From: Glutamicibacter mishrai
GTDB lineage: Bacteria; Actinomycetota; Actinomycetes; Actinomycetales; Micrococcaceae
Direction of reading: 5' to 3'
Length of the DNA: 64,000 nucleotides
Assembly: GCF_012221945.1 (NCBI RefSeq)
Contig: NZ_CP032549.1
Location: forward strand, 2,604,001-2,668,000
The position numbers and the translations under genes are program-made. How positions within the stretch are numbered: the first letter of the stretch is position 1; every line of letters begins with the position of its first letter. Under the pieces are notes generated by a model. The model worked only from the letters and a program-made list of their open reading frames with translations. It was not told the origin of the DNA and did not search any database. Below are positions 26,401 through 34,658 of this stretch, piece after piece.

Positions 26401-27040
26401 CCAGCTGGCGATGAAGGACCTGGAACTGCGCGGGGCGGGCAACCTGCTCGGCGGCGAACAGTCCGGCCACATTGCCGGCGTGGGCTTCGACCTCTACCTG
26501 CGCCTCGTGGGCGAAGCCGTGGCCGACTACAAGGGCGAAGGCGAAGAAGAAGCCACCGAGATGAAAATCGACCTGCCGGTCAACGCCCATCTGCCACATG
26601 ATTATGTCCCCGGCGAGCGGCTGCGCCTGGAGGCCTACCGCAATATTGCCTCGGCGGAAACCAACGAGGCGCTCGCCGAAGTGCGCGAGGAGCTTGTGGA
26701 CCGCTATGGCAAGCTTCCGCAGCCAGTGGAAAACCTGATGAGGGTTGCCGCTTTGCGTATCCGCGCCCGCGCTGTGGGGCTGCACGATATCCAGCAGATC
26801 GGCAACAACATCAAGCTGTCGCCGGCCAAGATCGAGGACCTGCCAGCCTCGCGCCAGGTGCGCCTGGAACGCCTCTACCCAGGGGCCGCGAACAAGCCGG
26901 CATTGAATTCGATATTCCTGCCCAAGCCCAAGACTTCGCCTATTGGCGGACGGGATCTGGCGGATGAAGAGATCCTCGAGTGGGCTGAAAAGCTGATCTA
27001 CGCGATCTTCGAACCTACCCCGGCCACTGCTGCCAAGTAG
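23429..27040 (+). CDS. mfd: Transcription-repair coupling factor Mfd
   Basis: ATG 23429 (MSLNGLHDFL) gives 1203 residues. Mfd removes stalled RNA polymerase and recruits UvrA. Domains in order: a UvrB-like N-terminal region (with FPSWETLPHERLSPRSDTVG), the RNA polymerase interaction domain at about 513-585 (DFIVHEQHGIGKFVEL), and the RecG-like translocase with Walker A SGDVGFGKTEIA (about 676) and DEEQRFGVEHKEEL (about 776). QLHQLRGRVGRG follows, then a C-terminal D7 domain. It has the size usual for actinobacteria. The frame from 23339 is an extension without support. Confidence 0.96.
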   Translation: MSLNGLHDFLREESSFRRIRTSAANSFSTRSEELEIAAPQGMRAILSAHISQSLDDSKNEGVTLIVTATGREAEEVSSSLSAYLPAERIAEFPSWETLPHERLSPRSDTVGRRLEVLRRLHQRDDSLSVVIAPIRAVLQPLVAGLGELRPVALELDAEPGFDQVIKDLAAAAYARVDMVTHRGEFAVRGGIIDVFPPTLDHPVRIDFFGDQIDSMRYFAIADQRSTDDAGPQKIIATPCREMLITPQVMSRAANLKNQFPAAQEMLTKIAGGIAVEGMESLAPLLVDKMVPLLSLLPESSIALVMEPERVRARAQDLNATNAEFLAAAWASASDGATAPLDLNTANSERKLATGDFASLAETLEHAKAAKVSWWALTAMGADEELDLGASTIRIPAREPHGYQGDIEAMMEFIAGRVKDGWRFVVATEGPGPAQRLSELFAEFSIPAHRVESIDQEPTPGLIEITQATAGRGFVFEDLKLGLLTEADLLGRSSAYPNRKGRKLTVKRKRNAVDPLSLQAGDFIVHEQHGIGKFVELMARKVNGSGKDAKREYLVVEYASSKRGAPGDRLFVPMDQLHMVTRYVGGEAPTLSKMGGSDWASTKSKARKAVKEIAGDLIKLYSARMASRGHAFGQDTPWQNELEEAFAFIETPDQLTAINEVKSDMEKEIPMDRLISGDVGFGKTEIAVRAAFKAVQDSRQVAVLVPTTLLASQHYQTFTERYSGFPVRVKTLSRFQTAKESKEIMAGLKDGSVDIVIGTHRLLSKNVEFKNLGLVIIDEEQRFGVEHKEELKKMRTNVDVLAMSATPIPRTLEMSLTGIRETSTLATPPEERHPVLTYVGPRSDKQISAAIKRELMRDGQVFFVHNRVSSIERVAAELRELVPEARVEVAHGKMSESRLERIIQDFWEKKFDVLVSTTIIETGLDISNANTLIVDRANNYGLSQLHQLRGRVGRGRERAYAYFLWDVEKPLGEVALERLKAVAAHNELGSGYQLAMKDLELRGAGNLLGGEQSGHIAGVGFDLYLRLVGEAVADYKGEGEEEATEMKIDLPVNAHLPHDYVPGERLRLEAYRNIASAETNEALAEVREELVDRYGKLPQPVENLMRVAALRIRARAVGLHDIQQIGNNIKLSPAKIEDLPASRQVRLERLYPGAANKPALNSIFLPKPKTSPIGGRDLADEEILEWAEKLIYAIFEPTPATAAK

Positions 27041-27053
27041 CCGCCGAGACGCC

Positions 27054-27548
27054 TTAGCGTTGGGCTGCGCCCGGGGCCGACAGGTCCTGGGCGTAGGCCG
27101 TGAGGGCACGCCCATAGAGCTGGGTGGACGGAGCCAAGGCGGTCAGCGCGGTACGCACCGCGTCCGTGCTGCGGCCGGCATCCAGCAGGGCCAACGCCAA
27201 AAACCCTTGGGCGTCGGCATGCAAATTCGAGGTTGCCGGAATCTGCGTGAGAAGCTCAATGGCTTGCTCGCACTGCCCCAGATTGCGAAGGGTGCTGGCC
27301 AGCTGGATGAGCGCTTCTTCCCGTTTCTGGCCAGGCAGCCCGCCTGCCAGCGCTTGCTGGTAGGGCTTCACTGCGTGTTCTTCTTCGCCGAGGAAGTCAT
27401 GGAGTGACGCGATTTCGAAGAGTACTCGCGGGTCCTGCGGATCAAGGCCATGAAGCAGTTCTGCAAGTTCCGCATGAAGCTGCGCAGCATTCTTCCCGGC
27501 GCTGGTATTCCAGAAGGTTTCTACGCGGTATTCCCAAGACTCATCCAT
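27054..27548 (-). CDS. Tetratricopeptide-repeat protein
   Basis: This 164-residue soluble protein has helical TPR-like pairs: RVLFEIASLHDFLGEEEHAV, then REEALIQLASTLRNLGQCEQ and AQGFLALALLDAGRSTDAV. The layout matches the TPR_5 type small proteins of actinobacteria. It is probably a scaffold; no partner is evident. It is convergent with mfd, 13 nt from its stop, and has a TAGACT-N6-ATG leaderless-type start. Confidence 0.8.
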   Translation of the reverse strand: MDESWEYRVETFWNTSAGKNAAQLHAELAELLHGLDPQDPRVLFEIASLHDFLGEEEHAVKPYQQALAGGLPGQKREEALIQLASTLRNLGQCEQAIELLTQIPATSNLHADAQGFLALALLDAGRSTDAVRTALTALAPSTQLYGRALTAYAQDLSAPGAAQR

Positions 27549-27554
27549 AGCCCC

Positions 27555-27560
27555 AGTCTA
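27555..27560 (-). promoter_or_regulatory. Candidate leaderless promoter of the TPR gene
   Basis: On the minus strand TAGACT is followed by 6 nt and ATG 27548. Confidence 0.5.
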
Positions 27561-27595
27561 GAGGCCCATCGACAGGGTCCTGGTACTGGGGTTAA

Positions 27596-27634
27596 ACAAA
27601 AAGGTTGGGAAGCCCAAGTGGGCCTCCCAACCTT
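27596..27634 (-). terminator. Terminator of the small membrane protein gene
   Basis: On the minus strand AAGGTTGGGAGGCCC pairs with GGGCTTCCCAACCTT with one mismatch around a 4-nt loop. A TTTTTGTTT tract follows. Confidence 0.88.
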
Positions 27635-27646
27635 CTGAAATCTCAG

Positions 27647-27904
27647 CTACTTCAGGTTTGCAGCGCTGGCTGCAACCAGGTCCTCGGACTTTTCCGAGCG
27701 GCCCATCAGGTGCATCGGAATGGCAAAAGCCAGGAACATCAGCGCGAAGCCCGCCAGGGTTGGCCACCAGGCGTTGTCCAATTCCCAGTAGCCCAGGGTG
27801 TAGATGCCGGCTGCGAACATCACGAAGAAGATCACAAAATTGATGAGGTTGCCGACAAGGCGGCCTTCACCGGAATGGGCAGTGTTCTTGCCGTTCGAGT
27901 ACAC
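27647..27904 (-). CDS. Small membrane protein, two segments
   Basis: This 85-residue protein starts with GTG 27904 behind AAGGAG. Two hydrophobic helices are clear: LINFVIFFVMFAAGIYTLGY and WPTLAGFALMFLAFAIPMHL. The ends are polar. I do not recognise the family. It lies 35 nt downstream of deoC on the same strand and has its own terminator, so it may be the last gene of the nucleoside salvage operon. Confidence 0.75.
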   Translation of the reverse strand: MYSNGKNTAHSGEGRLVGNLINFVIFFVMFAAGIYTLGYWELDNAWWPTLAGFALMFLAFAIPMHLMGRSEKSEDLVAASAANLK

Positions 27905-27939
27905 TTTTTCTCCTTGAGGAAACTGATAGGTGCGATGTC

Positions 27940-28626
27940 CTAGTAGCTGGAACCGCTTTGCTCTCCTTCTAGGATAGCAACTCCTGAGCTGGATCCCAGT
28001 CGGGTAGCACCGGCAGCAATCATGGCACGAGCGGTTTCAACGCTGCGCACGCCGCCGGAGGCCTTGACTCCCATATCCGGTCCGACAGTCTGGCGCATCA
28101 AAGCCACGTCTTCAACGGTGGCACCACCGGTGGAGAATCCGGTGGAGGTCTTCACGAAATCAGCGCCGGCAGCCTTCGCAGCCTCGCAGGCCAGGACCTT
28201 GGCTTCTTCGGTGAGCAGGCAGGTTTCGATGATGACCTTCAAGATCGCGCCGCCTTCATGGGCTGCCTGGGCGATGGCAAAGATCTCATTGACCAGGGAA
28301 TCGCGGTCTCCGCGCAAAGCAGCGGCAATATCGATGACCATATCGATTTCATTGGCGCCGTCAGCCACCGCGTGCTTGGTCTCGAAGACCTTGGTGTCAG
28401 TGGCCGAGGTGCCCAGAGGGAATCCGATCACCGAGCAGGTCAAGACCTCGGAGCCTTCGAGCTCGCGAGCCACGGTGGAGACCCACAGCGGGTTGACGCA
28501 GACCGACTTGAATTCGTACTTCTTGGCCTCTTCGCAGATCTGGACAATCTGTTCCCGCGAAGCATTTGGAGCCAGCAGGGTGTGGTCAATGTAGCCAGCG
28601 ATCTCGCGGGCGGTAAGTTCAGTCAT
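27940..28626 (-). CDS. deoC: Deoxyribose-phosphate aldolase
   Basis: This 228-residue class I aldolase splits 2-deoxyribose-5-phosphate into acetaldehyde and glyceraldehyde-3-phosphate. Motifs: [24 protein letters not shown], the Schiff-base Lys in [15 protein letters not shown], and [20 protein letters not shown] precedes ATG 28626. It lies downstream of the sugar-phosphate mutase and PNP genes, which would supply its substrate from deoxynucleosides. Confidence 0.94.
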   Translation of the reverse strand: MTELTAREIAGYIDHTLLAPNASREQIVQICEEAKKYEFKSVCVNPLWVSTVARELEGSEVLTCSVIGFPLGTSATDTKVFETKHAVADGANEIDMVIDIAAALRGDRDSLVNEIFAIAQAAHEGGAILKVIIETCLLTEEAKVLACEAAKAAGADFVKTSTGFSTGGATVEDVALMRQTVGPDMGVKASGGVRSVETARAMIAAGATRLGSSSGVAILEGEQSGSSY

Positions 28627-28685
28627 CTTTTCCTCTAACAGTTAAGATCTCAAGCAGTTCAAATGAAAGTCTCGAAAGGGCAAGC

Positions 28686-30416
28686 CTAGTTGGCATTCAG
28701 GTAGGCTGCCAATTCCTTCTTGATGGCTTGCACCTGTTCGGTGGCTCGCGTCCGAGCTGCCCGAACGCCTTCCAGGCCGTCTACCGGTTCAATGGTTTCC
28801 AAGTAGCATTTGAGTTTTGGCTCCGTGCCGGAGGGGCGAACGATGACCCGCACACCGGAGAAGGTGTGCAGGATGATCGCGTTGGTGGCCGGGAGCTTTT
28901 CGGTTCCCACGGACAGGTCGGTGACCTCGGAAACCTCGGAACCGCCCAGCGTCTCGGGGGCCTGGTGGCGGAACTTGTCCATTAGCACTGGAATCTGGGC
29001 CAGATCGGTGAAGCGCAGCGAAAGCTGGTCGGTGACATGCACCCCGTGCTTGGCGGCCAGCTCATCGAGGCGGTGCGCCAAGGACCCTGATTCGGCCTTC
29101 AGCTGTGCGGCGAGGTCTGCCAAGACGATGCCGGCGGAAATCCCGTCCTTATCGCGGACCAGATCCGGGGCGACACAGTAACCCAGGGCCTCTTCGTAGC
29201 CGAAGCCCAGATCCTCGACACGGGAGATCCATTTGAAACCGGTCAACGTTTCCTCGTGCTCGCGTCCGGCATCCTTGGCAATGGCAGCCAGCATGCGGGA
29301 GGAGACGATCGAATTGGCCAGCTTCTTGCCTTCTGGCAGGTTCTTGGAAATCTGGTCGCCCAGCAGCCATCCCACTTCGTCGCCGCGCAGCATCCGCCAC
29401 GTTCCGCCATCGAGGATGGCGGCGGCACAGCGGTCAGCGTCCGGGTCATTGGCGATGACCAGGTCAGCGTCCACCGTGCGTGCCAGTGCCAGCGACAGGT
29501 CGATGGCTCCGGGCTCTTCCGGGTTGGGGAATTTCACGGTGGGGAACAGCGGATCCGGCTGTTCCTGCTCGGCAACCATGTGGACGTCGCTGAATCCGGC
29601 GTTGAGCAATGCCTGCTTCATGGTGTGCCCGCCGACGCCGTGCATGGCTGAGACGACAACACGCAGGTTCTTGCGGGCTGCCTCCTGGCCCTGTGCTTCG
29701 GGGATCACCGGGGTGATGGCTGCCAGGTAGGCGGCCTCGATGTCGCCTGGGGCACCGGGTGCCGGCAGCACGTCCCAGCCTTCGGTGGCCCGCTGGATTT
29801 GGGCGACCGGTTGCTGGTGGTCGATGAGGGCAGCGATTTCAGCGTCGATGGGGGATACGATCTGCGCGCCGCGTCCCGAGTCGTCGGTGATGTGTCCGCC
29901 GACGTAGACCTTGTATCCGTTATCACGGGGAGGGTTGTGGCTGGCGGTGACCATGACTCCGGCCTCGGCCGAGAATTCGCGGACGGCCCAGGCCAGCACC
30001 GGGGTGGGCAGTGGCGAGGGCATCAGCAGGACCTCGAAGCCGGCGGCCGCGAAGATCCCTGCGGAATCTTCGGCGAAGACATCCGAGTTGAAGCGGGCAT
30101 CGAAGCCGATGACGACCTTGGGGATGTACTGGCCGGCGGCCTTCTCAGCAAGGAAACGGGCGATGCCCGCCGCGGTGCGCATGACCACAACGCGGTTCAT
30201 GCGCATCGGCCCGGCGCCGAGCTCGGCGCGCAGGCCCGCGGTGCCGAATTCCAGCACGCCGCTGAAGCGGTCGGCGATATCGTCAAAGGCCTGTGCGTCG
30301 CCTTCGGTGACCCGCTCGATGAGCCGTTGCAATTCGGCTTGGGTTTCCTGGTCTGGATCCTGGGCCGCCCATTTGCCAGCTGCATCAAGGAGCTGGATCT
30401 TTTGCGTGTGATTCAC
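28686..30416 (-). CDS. Phosphomannomutase/phosphoglucomutase-family enzyme
   Basis: This 576-residue alpha-D-phosphohexomutase starts with GTG 30416 behind AGAGGGAAAA. The phosphoserine loop is VTASHNPPRDNGYKVY, the metal loop NDPDADRCAAA, the sugar loop GDEVGWLLGD, and the phosphate-binding loop RPSGTEPKLKCY. Its length fits the PGM2/PmmB-like subgroup, which includes enzymes active on pentose-1-phosphates. Its position between PNP and DeoC suggests that it interconverts (deoxy)ribose-1-phosphate and -5-phosphate here. That is an inference from context. Confidence 0.88.
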   Translation of the reverse strand: MNHTQKIQLLDAAGKWAAQDPDQETQAELQRLIERVTEGDAQAFDDIADRFSGVLEFGTAGLRAELGAGPMRMNRVVVMRTAAGIARFLAEKAAGQYIPKVVIGFDARFNSDVFAEDSAGIFAAAGFEVLLMPSPLPTPVLAWAVREFSAEAGVMVTASHNPPRDNGYKVYVGGHITDDSGRGAQIVSPIDAEIAALIDHQQPVAQIQRATEGWDVLPAPGAPGDIEAAYLAAITPVIPEAQGQEAARKNLRVVVSAMHGVGGHTMKQALLNAGFSDVHMVAEQEQPDPLFPTVKFPNPEEPGAIDLSLALARTVDADLVIANDPDADRCAAAILDGGTWRMLRGDEVGWLLGDQISKNLPEGKKLANSIVSSRMLAAIAKDAGREHEETLTGFKWISRVEDLGFGYEEALGYCVAPDLVRDKDGISAGIVLADLAAQLKAESGSLAHRLDELAAKHGVHVTDQLSLRFTDLAQIPVLMDKFRHQAPETLGGSEVSEVTDLSVGTEKLPATNAIILHTFSGVRVIVRPSGTEPKLKCYLETIEPVDGLEGVRAARTRATEQVQAIKKELAAYLNAN

Positions 30417-30466
30417 TGTTTTCCCTCTGAGAAGAACGCCGTTGATTCCCGGTACTGCGCCTCGGC

Positions 30467-31276
30467 TTAGAGCTTGGCGATAATCTGCGCGAGCAGCTTG
30501 GAAATGCGCGGGCCGGCGGCCTGGCCGGCTTCGATCACTTCTTCGTGGCTCAGCGGAACCGGGCTGATGCCAGCGGCCAGGTTGGTCACCAAGGACATGC
30601 CGAAGATCTCCATGCCTGCGTGGCGTGCGGCAATGGCTTCCAGCGCGGTGGACATGCCCACCAGGTCGGCGCCGATTCGCTTGGCGTATTGGACCTCGGC
30701 CGGGGTTTCGTAGTGCGGTCCGGTGAACTGGGCGTAGACGCCTTCATCAAGGCTGGAGTCCACTTCGCGGGCAATGCCGCGAATGCGCGAGGAGTACAGG
30801 TCGGTCAGGTCTACGAAGGTAGCGCCTTCCAGCGGGGAAGTGGCCGTGAGGTTGATGTGATCCGAGATCATCACCGGGGTGCCTGGGGTCCAGTGCTCGT
30901 TCAAGCCGCCGCAGCCGTTGGTCAGCACCAGGGTTTCACACCCGGTGGCCGCTGCGGTGCGGATGGGGTGGACTACTGAGCGTACGCCGCGGCCCTCGTA
31001 GTAGTGGGTGCGGGCACCGAGCACCAGAACGCGCTTGCCGGTGGAGGTCAGGATCGAGGAGATGCTGCCCTTGTGGCCGGGTACGGCCGGGGCGTGGAAG
31101 CCGGGGATGGTGGTGGCATCCAGGGTGTGGGTGGTTTCGCCGATCAGTTCGGCGGCCTGGCCCCATCCGGAGCCCAGCACTAGCGCGATATCGTGTTTTT
31201 CAACGTTGGTCTGCTCGGCGATTACCTGTGCAGCCTGTGCTGCTAGAGCCTGTGGGTCATTATGCATATCAGTCAC
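30467..31276 (-). CDS. Purine-nucleoside phosphorylase
   Basis: The start is placed at GTG 31276, which lies 7 nt after a good -10; TTG 31282 and ATG 31267 are alternatives. The 269-residue protein is a trimeric-type (PNP/MTAP family) phosphorylase: LVLGSGWGQAA, PGHKGSISS, LGARTHYYEG, VLTNGCGGLN and GPHYETPAEV, then GADLVGMSTALEAIAARH. It releases purine base and (deoxy)ribose-1-phosphate. It heads the operon with the mutase and deoC, and diverges from lpdA. Confidence 0.92.
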   Translation of the reverse strand: MTDMHNDPQALAAQAAQVIAEQTNVEKHDIALVLGSGWGQAAELIGETTHTLDATTIPGFHAPAVPGHKGSISSILTSTGKRVLVLGARTHYYEGRGVRSVVHPIRTAAATGCETLVLTNGCGGLNEHWTPGTPVMISDHINLTATSPLEGATFVDLTDLYSSRIRGIAREVDSSLDEGVYAQFTGPHYETPAEVQYAKRIGADLVGMSTALEAIAARHAGMEIFGMSLVTNLAAGISPVPLSHEEVIEAGQAAGPRISKLLAQIIAKL

Positions 31277-31283
31277 GGGCAAT

Positions 31284-31312
31284 ACGCTACCGGTACAGGG
31301 GCGCTTTGTCAG
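31284..31312 (-). promoter_or_regulatory. Promoter of the PNP operon, leaderless type
   Basis: On the minus strand CTGACA (31312-31307), a 17-nt spacer and TAGCGT (31289-31284) are followed by 7 nt and GTG 31276. This is the best complete leaderless promoter in the window. Confidence 0.7.
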
Positions 31313-31400
31313 GTGAAGCTAGTGCTTCAGAATCAATATCACGTCCGGAAACGGCCATTTGAATGTGCGCATTGAACCGACATGGTGAACAATAGAAACC

Positions 31401-32804
31401 GTGAGCGCAGATCGTAGTAATGAAGCAACCCGTTTAGTGATCCTCGGTGGCGGACCGGGCGGCTATGAAGCTGCCATGGGAGCGGCCCAGTTGGGCGCCA
31501 ATGTCACCATTGTGGAACGTGCCGGCATGGGCGGTTCAGCAGTGCTGACCGATGTCGTGCCGTCTAAGACCCTGATTGCTACCGCCGACGCTGTGCGCCG
31601 CGTGAAGCAGGCCGAGGCCTTCGGTGTCCATGTTGATGGACTGGACTCCGCGGTGACCGACTTCTCGGTAGTCAACCACCGCCTGCTGGACCTTGCCAAG
31701 GAGCAGTCTTCGGATATCCGCACCGGCTTGGAGCGCAACGGGGTTCGCATTGTCATCGGCGAAGGCCGCCTGCTTGACCAGAACACCGTGGCGGTCTCCC
31801 ACCCGGACGGCTCGGAGCAGACCATTGATGCCGATGCCATCCTGATCGCTGTTGGCGCGCACCCGCGTGAGCTGCCTACCGCGAAGCCGGACGGCGAACG
31901 CATTTTCAACTGGACCCAGATCTACAACATGAACGAGGTGCCTGAGCACCTGATCGTTGTTGGCTCCGGTGTCACCGGTGCAGAATTCGCTTCGGCCTAC
32001 AACCTGCTTGGTGCCAAAGTCACCCTGGTGTCCTCGCGTGACCGCGTTCTTCCCGGCGAGGATGCTGATGCAGCTGGCGTGCTGGAAGACGCGTTCAAGG
32101 AAAACGGCGTGAACGTCGTATCCCAGGCCCGCGCAGAAGGCGTGGAGCGCAAGGGCGACAAGGTCCTCGTCACCTTGGCTGACGGCCGCGTGCTGGAAGG
32201 CAGCCACTGCCTGGTTGCCGTCGGCGGCATTCCGAATACCGCCAACCTCGGCTTGGAAGAAGCTGGCGTGCAGCTCACCGAATCCGGCCACATCAAGGTC
32301 GACGGCGTATCCCGTACTACCGCTACCAATATCTACGCCACCGGTGACTGCACCGGCGTCTTCGCGCTCGCCTCGGTGGCCGCGATGCAGGGCCGTATTG
32401 CCGTAGCCCACTTGCTCGGCGACTCGGTCAAGCCGCTGAATCTTGATCTGGTGGCTTCCAACGTCTTCACCTCCCCTGAAATTGCCACCGTAGGTGTCAC
32501 CCAGCGCGCTGTTGCCGAGGGCAAGTACCAAGCGAACATCATCAAGGTTGATCTGAACGCGAATGCCCGCGCCAAGATGATGAACGTGGAGCACGGCTTC
32601 GTGAAGATCGTTTCGCGCAAGGGCTCGGGCACCGTCATCGGCGGCGTGGTGGTTGCACCGCGAGCCAGCGAGCTGATCTACTCACTGGCCTTGGCTGTCC
32701 AGAACGGCCTGCACGTGGATGACGTCGCAGAGACCTTCACTGTGTACCCATCGCTGTCTGGCTCATTGGCAGAGGCCGCGCGCCGTCTGCATCGGCACAT
32801 CTAG
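31401..32804 (+). CDS. lpdA: LpdA-like NAD(P)H quinone reductase (flavoprotein disulfide reductase family)
   Basis: This 467-residue protein folds like dihydrolipoamide dehydrogenase: FAD motif LVILGGGPGGYEAAMG, NAD(P) motif VVGSGVTGAEFASAY, IYATGDCTG, and a dimerisation domain. The redox-active CxxxxC is missing, because the site reads GMGGSAVLTDVVPSKT. The same loss is known in M. tuberculosis LpdA (Rv3303c), a quinone reductase. GTG 31401 is preceded at 7 nt by AACAAT, so it may be leaderless. PNP and the mutase next door are also neighbours of lpdA in mycobacteria. Confidence 0.88.
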   Translation: MSADRSNEATRLVILGGGPGGYEAAMGAAQLGANVTIVERAGMGGSAVLTDVVPSKTLIATADAVRRVKQAEAFGVHVDGLDSAVTDFSVVNHRLLDLAKEQSSDIRTGLERNGVRIVIGEGRLLDQNTVAVSHPDGSEQTIDADAILIAVGAHPRELPTAKPDGERIFNWTQIYNMNEVPEHLIVVGSGVTGAEFASAYNLLGAKVTLVSSRDRVLPGEDADAAGVLEDAFKENGVNVVSQARAEGVERKGDKVLVTLADGRVLEGSHCLVAVGGIPNTANLGLEEAGVQLTESGHIKVDGVSRTTATNIYATGDCTGVFALASVAAMQGRIAVAHLLGDSVKPLNLDLVASNVFTSPEIATVGVTQRAVAEGKYQANIIKVDLNANARAKMMNVEHGFVKIVSRKGSGTVIGGVVVAPRASELIYSLALAVQNGLHVDDVAETFTVYPSLSGSLAEAARRLHRHI

Positions 32805-32823
32805 CTATCGCTTTTCAGCACCG

Positions 32824-32853
32824 GCGGCATCCGCATTCAATGCAGATGCCGTC
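32824..32853 (+). terminator. Terminator of lpdA
   Basis: CGGCATC pairs with GATGCCG, and inside it GCA with TGC, around a short loop. TTGCTTTATTAA follows. It starts about 20 nt after the lpdA stop. Confidence 0.75.
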
Positions 32854-32962
32854 GTTGCTTTATTAACCGCCCATTGGTGAAATATAGTGATGATGTTCAC
32901 ATTCAATCTGCCTTTTGGTATAAGCCGGATTCCTCTTTGAACTAGTCACGTCTCATTATGTG

Positions 32963-32984
32963 AACTAGCGAATTCCCGCTAGTT
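32963..32984. promoter_or_regulatory. Inverted repeat, candidate operator
   Basis: AACTAGCG and CGCTAGTT are perfect arms around AATTCC. The left arm also forms the end of the larger imperfect pair that starts at 32942. Confidence 0.55.
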
Positions 32985-33024
32985 AGATGGCAAATGGCGT
33001 GCTGGTGGCTGGTTGGTGGCTTAA

Positions 33025-33047
33025 TGATGTCCAAATAGTGGACATCA
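33025..33047. promoter_or_regulatory. Inverted repeat, candidate operator
   Basis: TGATGTCC and GGACATCA are perfect 8-bp arms around a 7-nt spacer, 89 nt before the MFS start. The spacing resembles GntR-type sites, but no regulator gene is adjacent. Confidence 0.55.
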
Positions 33048-33135
33048 ATATCCGAATACTGGGCATTGAGGTTTAAGATTGTGACATTCGTAAATGAACG
33101 ATTCACTCGTACTTTCACTCTAAGGAGCAGCCTCA

Positions 33136-34524
33136 ATGTCGCAGGCTAACCAGACGGTGGTGCCAAAGGAAAACTCACGCGGACGCGTGCTGTTTGCCAG
33201 CATGATCGGCACTACGGTCGAATTCTTCGATTTCTACGCCTACGCCACCGCGTCGGTTCTCGTATTCCCCGCACTGTTCTTCCCGAACGCCACCACAATC
33301 AACGCGATCCTTTCCTCGTTCGCGATTTTCGGTGTGGCCTTCGTGGCTCGTCCGCTGGGTTCGATCGTCTTCGGCCACTACGGCGACAAGCTGGGCCGCA
33401 AGGGAACCCTGGTCGCCTCGCTGCTCCTGATGGGTATTGCGACGTTCCTCATCGGCTTCCTGCCACCGGCTGCCGGCAGCTGGACGGTGCTGGCGCCAAC
33501 CGCACTGGTGCTGCTGCGCTTCGCCCAGGGCCTGGCCCTGGGTGGCGAGTGGTCCGGCGCTGCGCTTCTGGCCACCGAGAACGCTCCAAAGAACAAGCGC
33601 GCCATCTACGGGACCTTCCCGCAGCTGGGCGCTCCCATCGGCTTCATCATTGCAAACCTGATGTTCGTGGCCCTGCAGACCTGGACCACTGCCGAGCAGT
33701 TCATGGCGTGGGGTTGGCGCGTTCCGTTCTACTTCTCGGCAGTGATGGTGATCATTGGCCTGTGGGTACGCCTGAAGCTGGTCGAATCCTCCTCCTTCCA
33801 GAAGGTTCTGGACCAGAAGAAGGTCGTGAAGTCGCCATTCGCGGTGACCATGAAGAAGCACTGGCGCCCAACCCTGGCCGGTACCTTCATCATGCTGGCC
33901 ACCTACGTGCTGTTCTACCTGATGACCTCCTTCACCCTGACCTACGGCACCCAGCCAGCCAGCGTGGAGCAGGCTACCGCGGCGGCCGAAGCCAAGGGCA
34001 AGACCTTCGACGCTGCCGGCTTCGTCCCGGGCCTGGGCATTGAACGCCCGACCTTCCTGACCATGCTGATCATCGGTGTTGTCTTCTTCGGCATCTTCAC
34101 CGTCGTCTCCGGCCCATTGGCTGAGAAGTTCGGCCGCCGCAAGTTCCTGATCTGGGTCACCTCAGGCATCCTGGTCTTCGGTCTTGCATGGACCCTCTTC
34201 TTCGGCCCGGGCCAGGGCGCTGCCATGGCCGGCCTGATCATCGGCTTCGCGCTGATGGGCCTGACCTTCGGTCCGATGGCCGCCTACTTGCCTGAACTGT
34301 TCCCCTCGAACGTCCGCTACACCGGCTCGGCAGTTGCCTACAACCTGTCCTCGGTGATCGGTGCCGCACCAGCTTCCTTCGTCGCTGTGGCGCTGTGGAA
34401 GGCCGGCAACGGCAACACCTTGGGCGTGGGGCTCTACCTCGCCCTGGGCGCAGTGCTGACCCTGGTGGCACTGTTCATGACCCGCGATACCTCGGATGTC
34501 GACATGGAAGAATTCGTCGAATAA
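33136..34524 (+). CDS. MFS transporter, metabolite:H+ symporter (MHS) type
   Basis: This 462-residue protein has 12 predicted membrane segments. The start MIGTTVEFFDFYAYATAS and the loop FGHYGDKLGRKGTLV, then LALGGEWSGAALLATENAP, are hallmarks of the MHS family (ShiA/ProP/KgtP-like). EFGRRK-type motif GPLAEKFGRRKFL lies between segments 8 and 9. The substrate is probably an organic acid or betaine and cannot be fixed. AAGGAG precedes ATG 33136. The long, palindrome-rich upstream region implies tight control. Confidence 0.9.
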   Translation: MSQANQTVVPKENSRGRVLFASMIGTTVEFFDFYAYATASVLVFPALFFPNATTINAILSSFAIFGVAFVARPLGSIVFGHYGDKLGRKGTLVASLLLMGIATFLIGFLPPAAGSWTVLAPTALVLLRFAQGLALGGEWSGAALLATENAPKNKRAIYGTFPQLGAPIGFIIANLMFVALQTWTTAEQFMAWGWRVPFYFSAVMVIIGLWVRLKLVESSSFQKVLDQKKVVKSPFAVTMKKHWRPTLAGTFIMLATYVLFYLMTSFTLTYGTQPASVEQATAAAEAKGKTFDAAGFVPGLGIERPTFLTMLIIGVVFFGIFTVVSGPLAEKFGRRKFLIWVTSGILVFGLAWTLFFGPGQGAAMAGLIIGFALMGLTFGPMAAYLPELFPSNVRYTGSAVAYNLSSVIGAAPASFVAVALWKAGNGNTLGVGLYLALGAVLTLVALFMTRDTSDVDMEEFVE

Positions 34525-34542
34525 GCCGAACTCTTTCGAAGC

Positions 34543-34591
34543 GCAAAGGCCGGGCAGCTCATCCTTGGATGGTGAGCTGCCCGGCCTTTGC
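34543..34591 (+). terminator. Terminator after the MFS gene
   Basis: A perfect 19-bp stem (arms beginning GCAAAGGCCGGGCAGCTCA) around an 11-nt loop. It lies about 20 nt past the stop. No T-run is present. Confidence 0.85.
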
Positions 34592-34658
34592 CCGTTGCAT
34601 CGAAGAATATGTGTGCCACTATGGGCAGGTAACCGAAATCTTTCGCAGGGGAGTAGTC

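Larger units (their letters stand above)
32805..33135. other. Control region upstream of the MFS gene
   Basis: These 331 bases carry no gene after the lpdA terminator. They are A/T-rich and dense in inverted repeats: CTAGTCAC...GTGAACTAG (32942-32968), AACTAGCG-6-CGCTAGTT (32963-32984) and TGATGTCC-7-GGACATCA (33025-33047). There is also a direct repeat ATAGTGGACAT / ATACTGGGCAT (33036-33046 and 33056-33066). This looks like a multi-site operator region. Confidence 0.6.
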
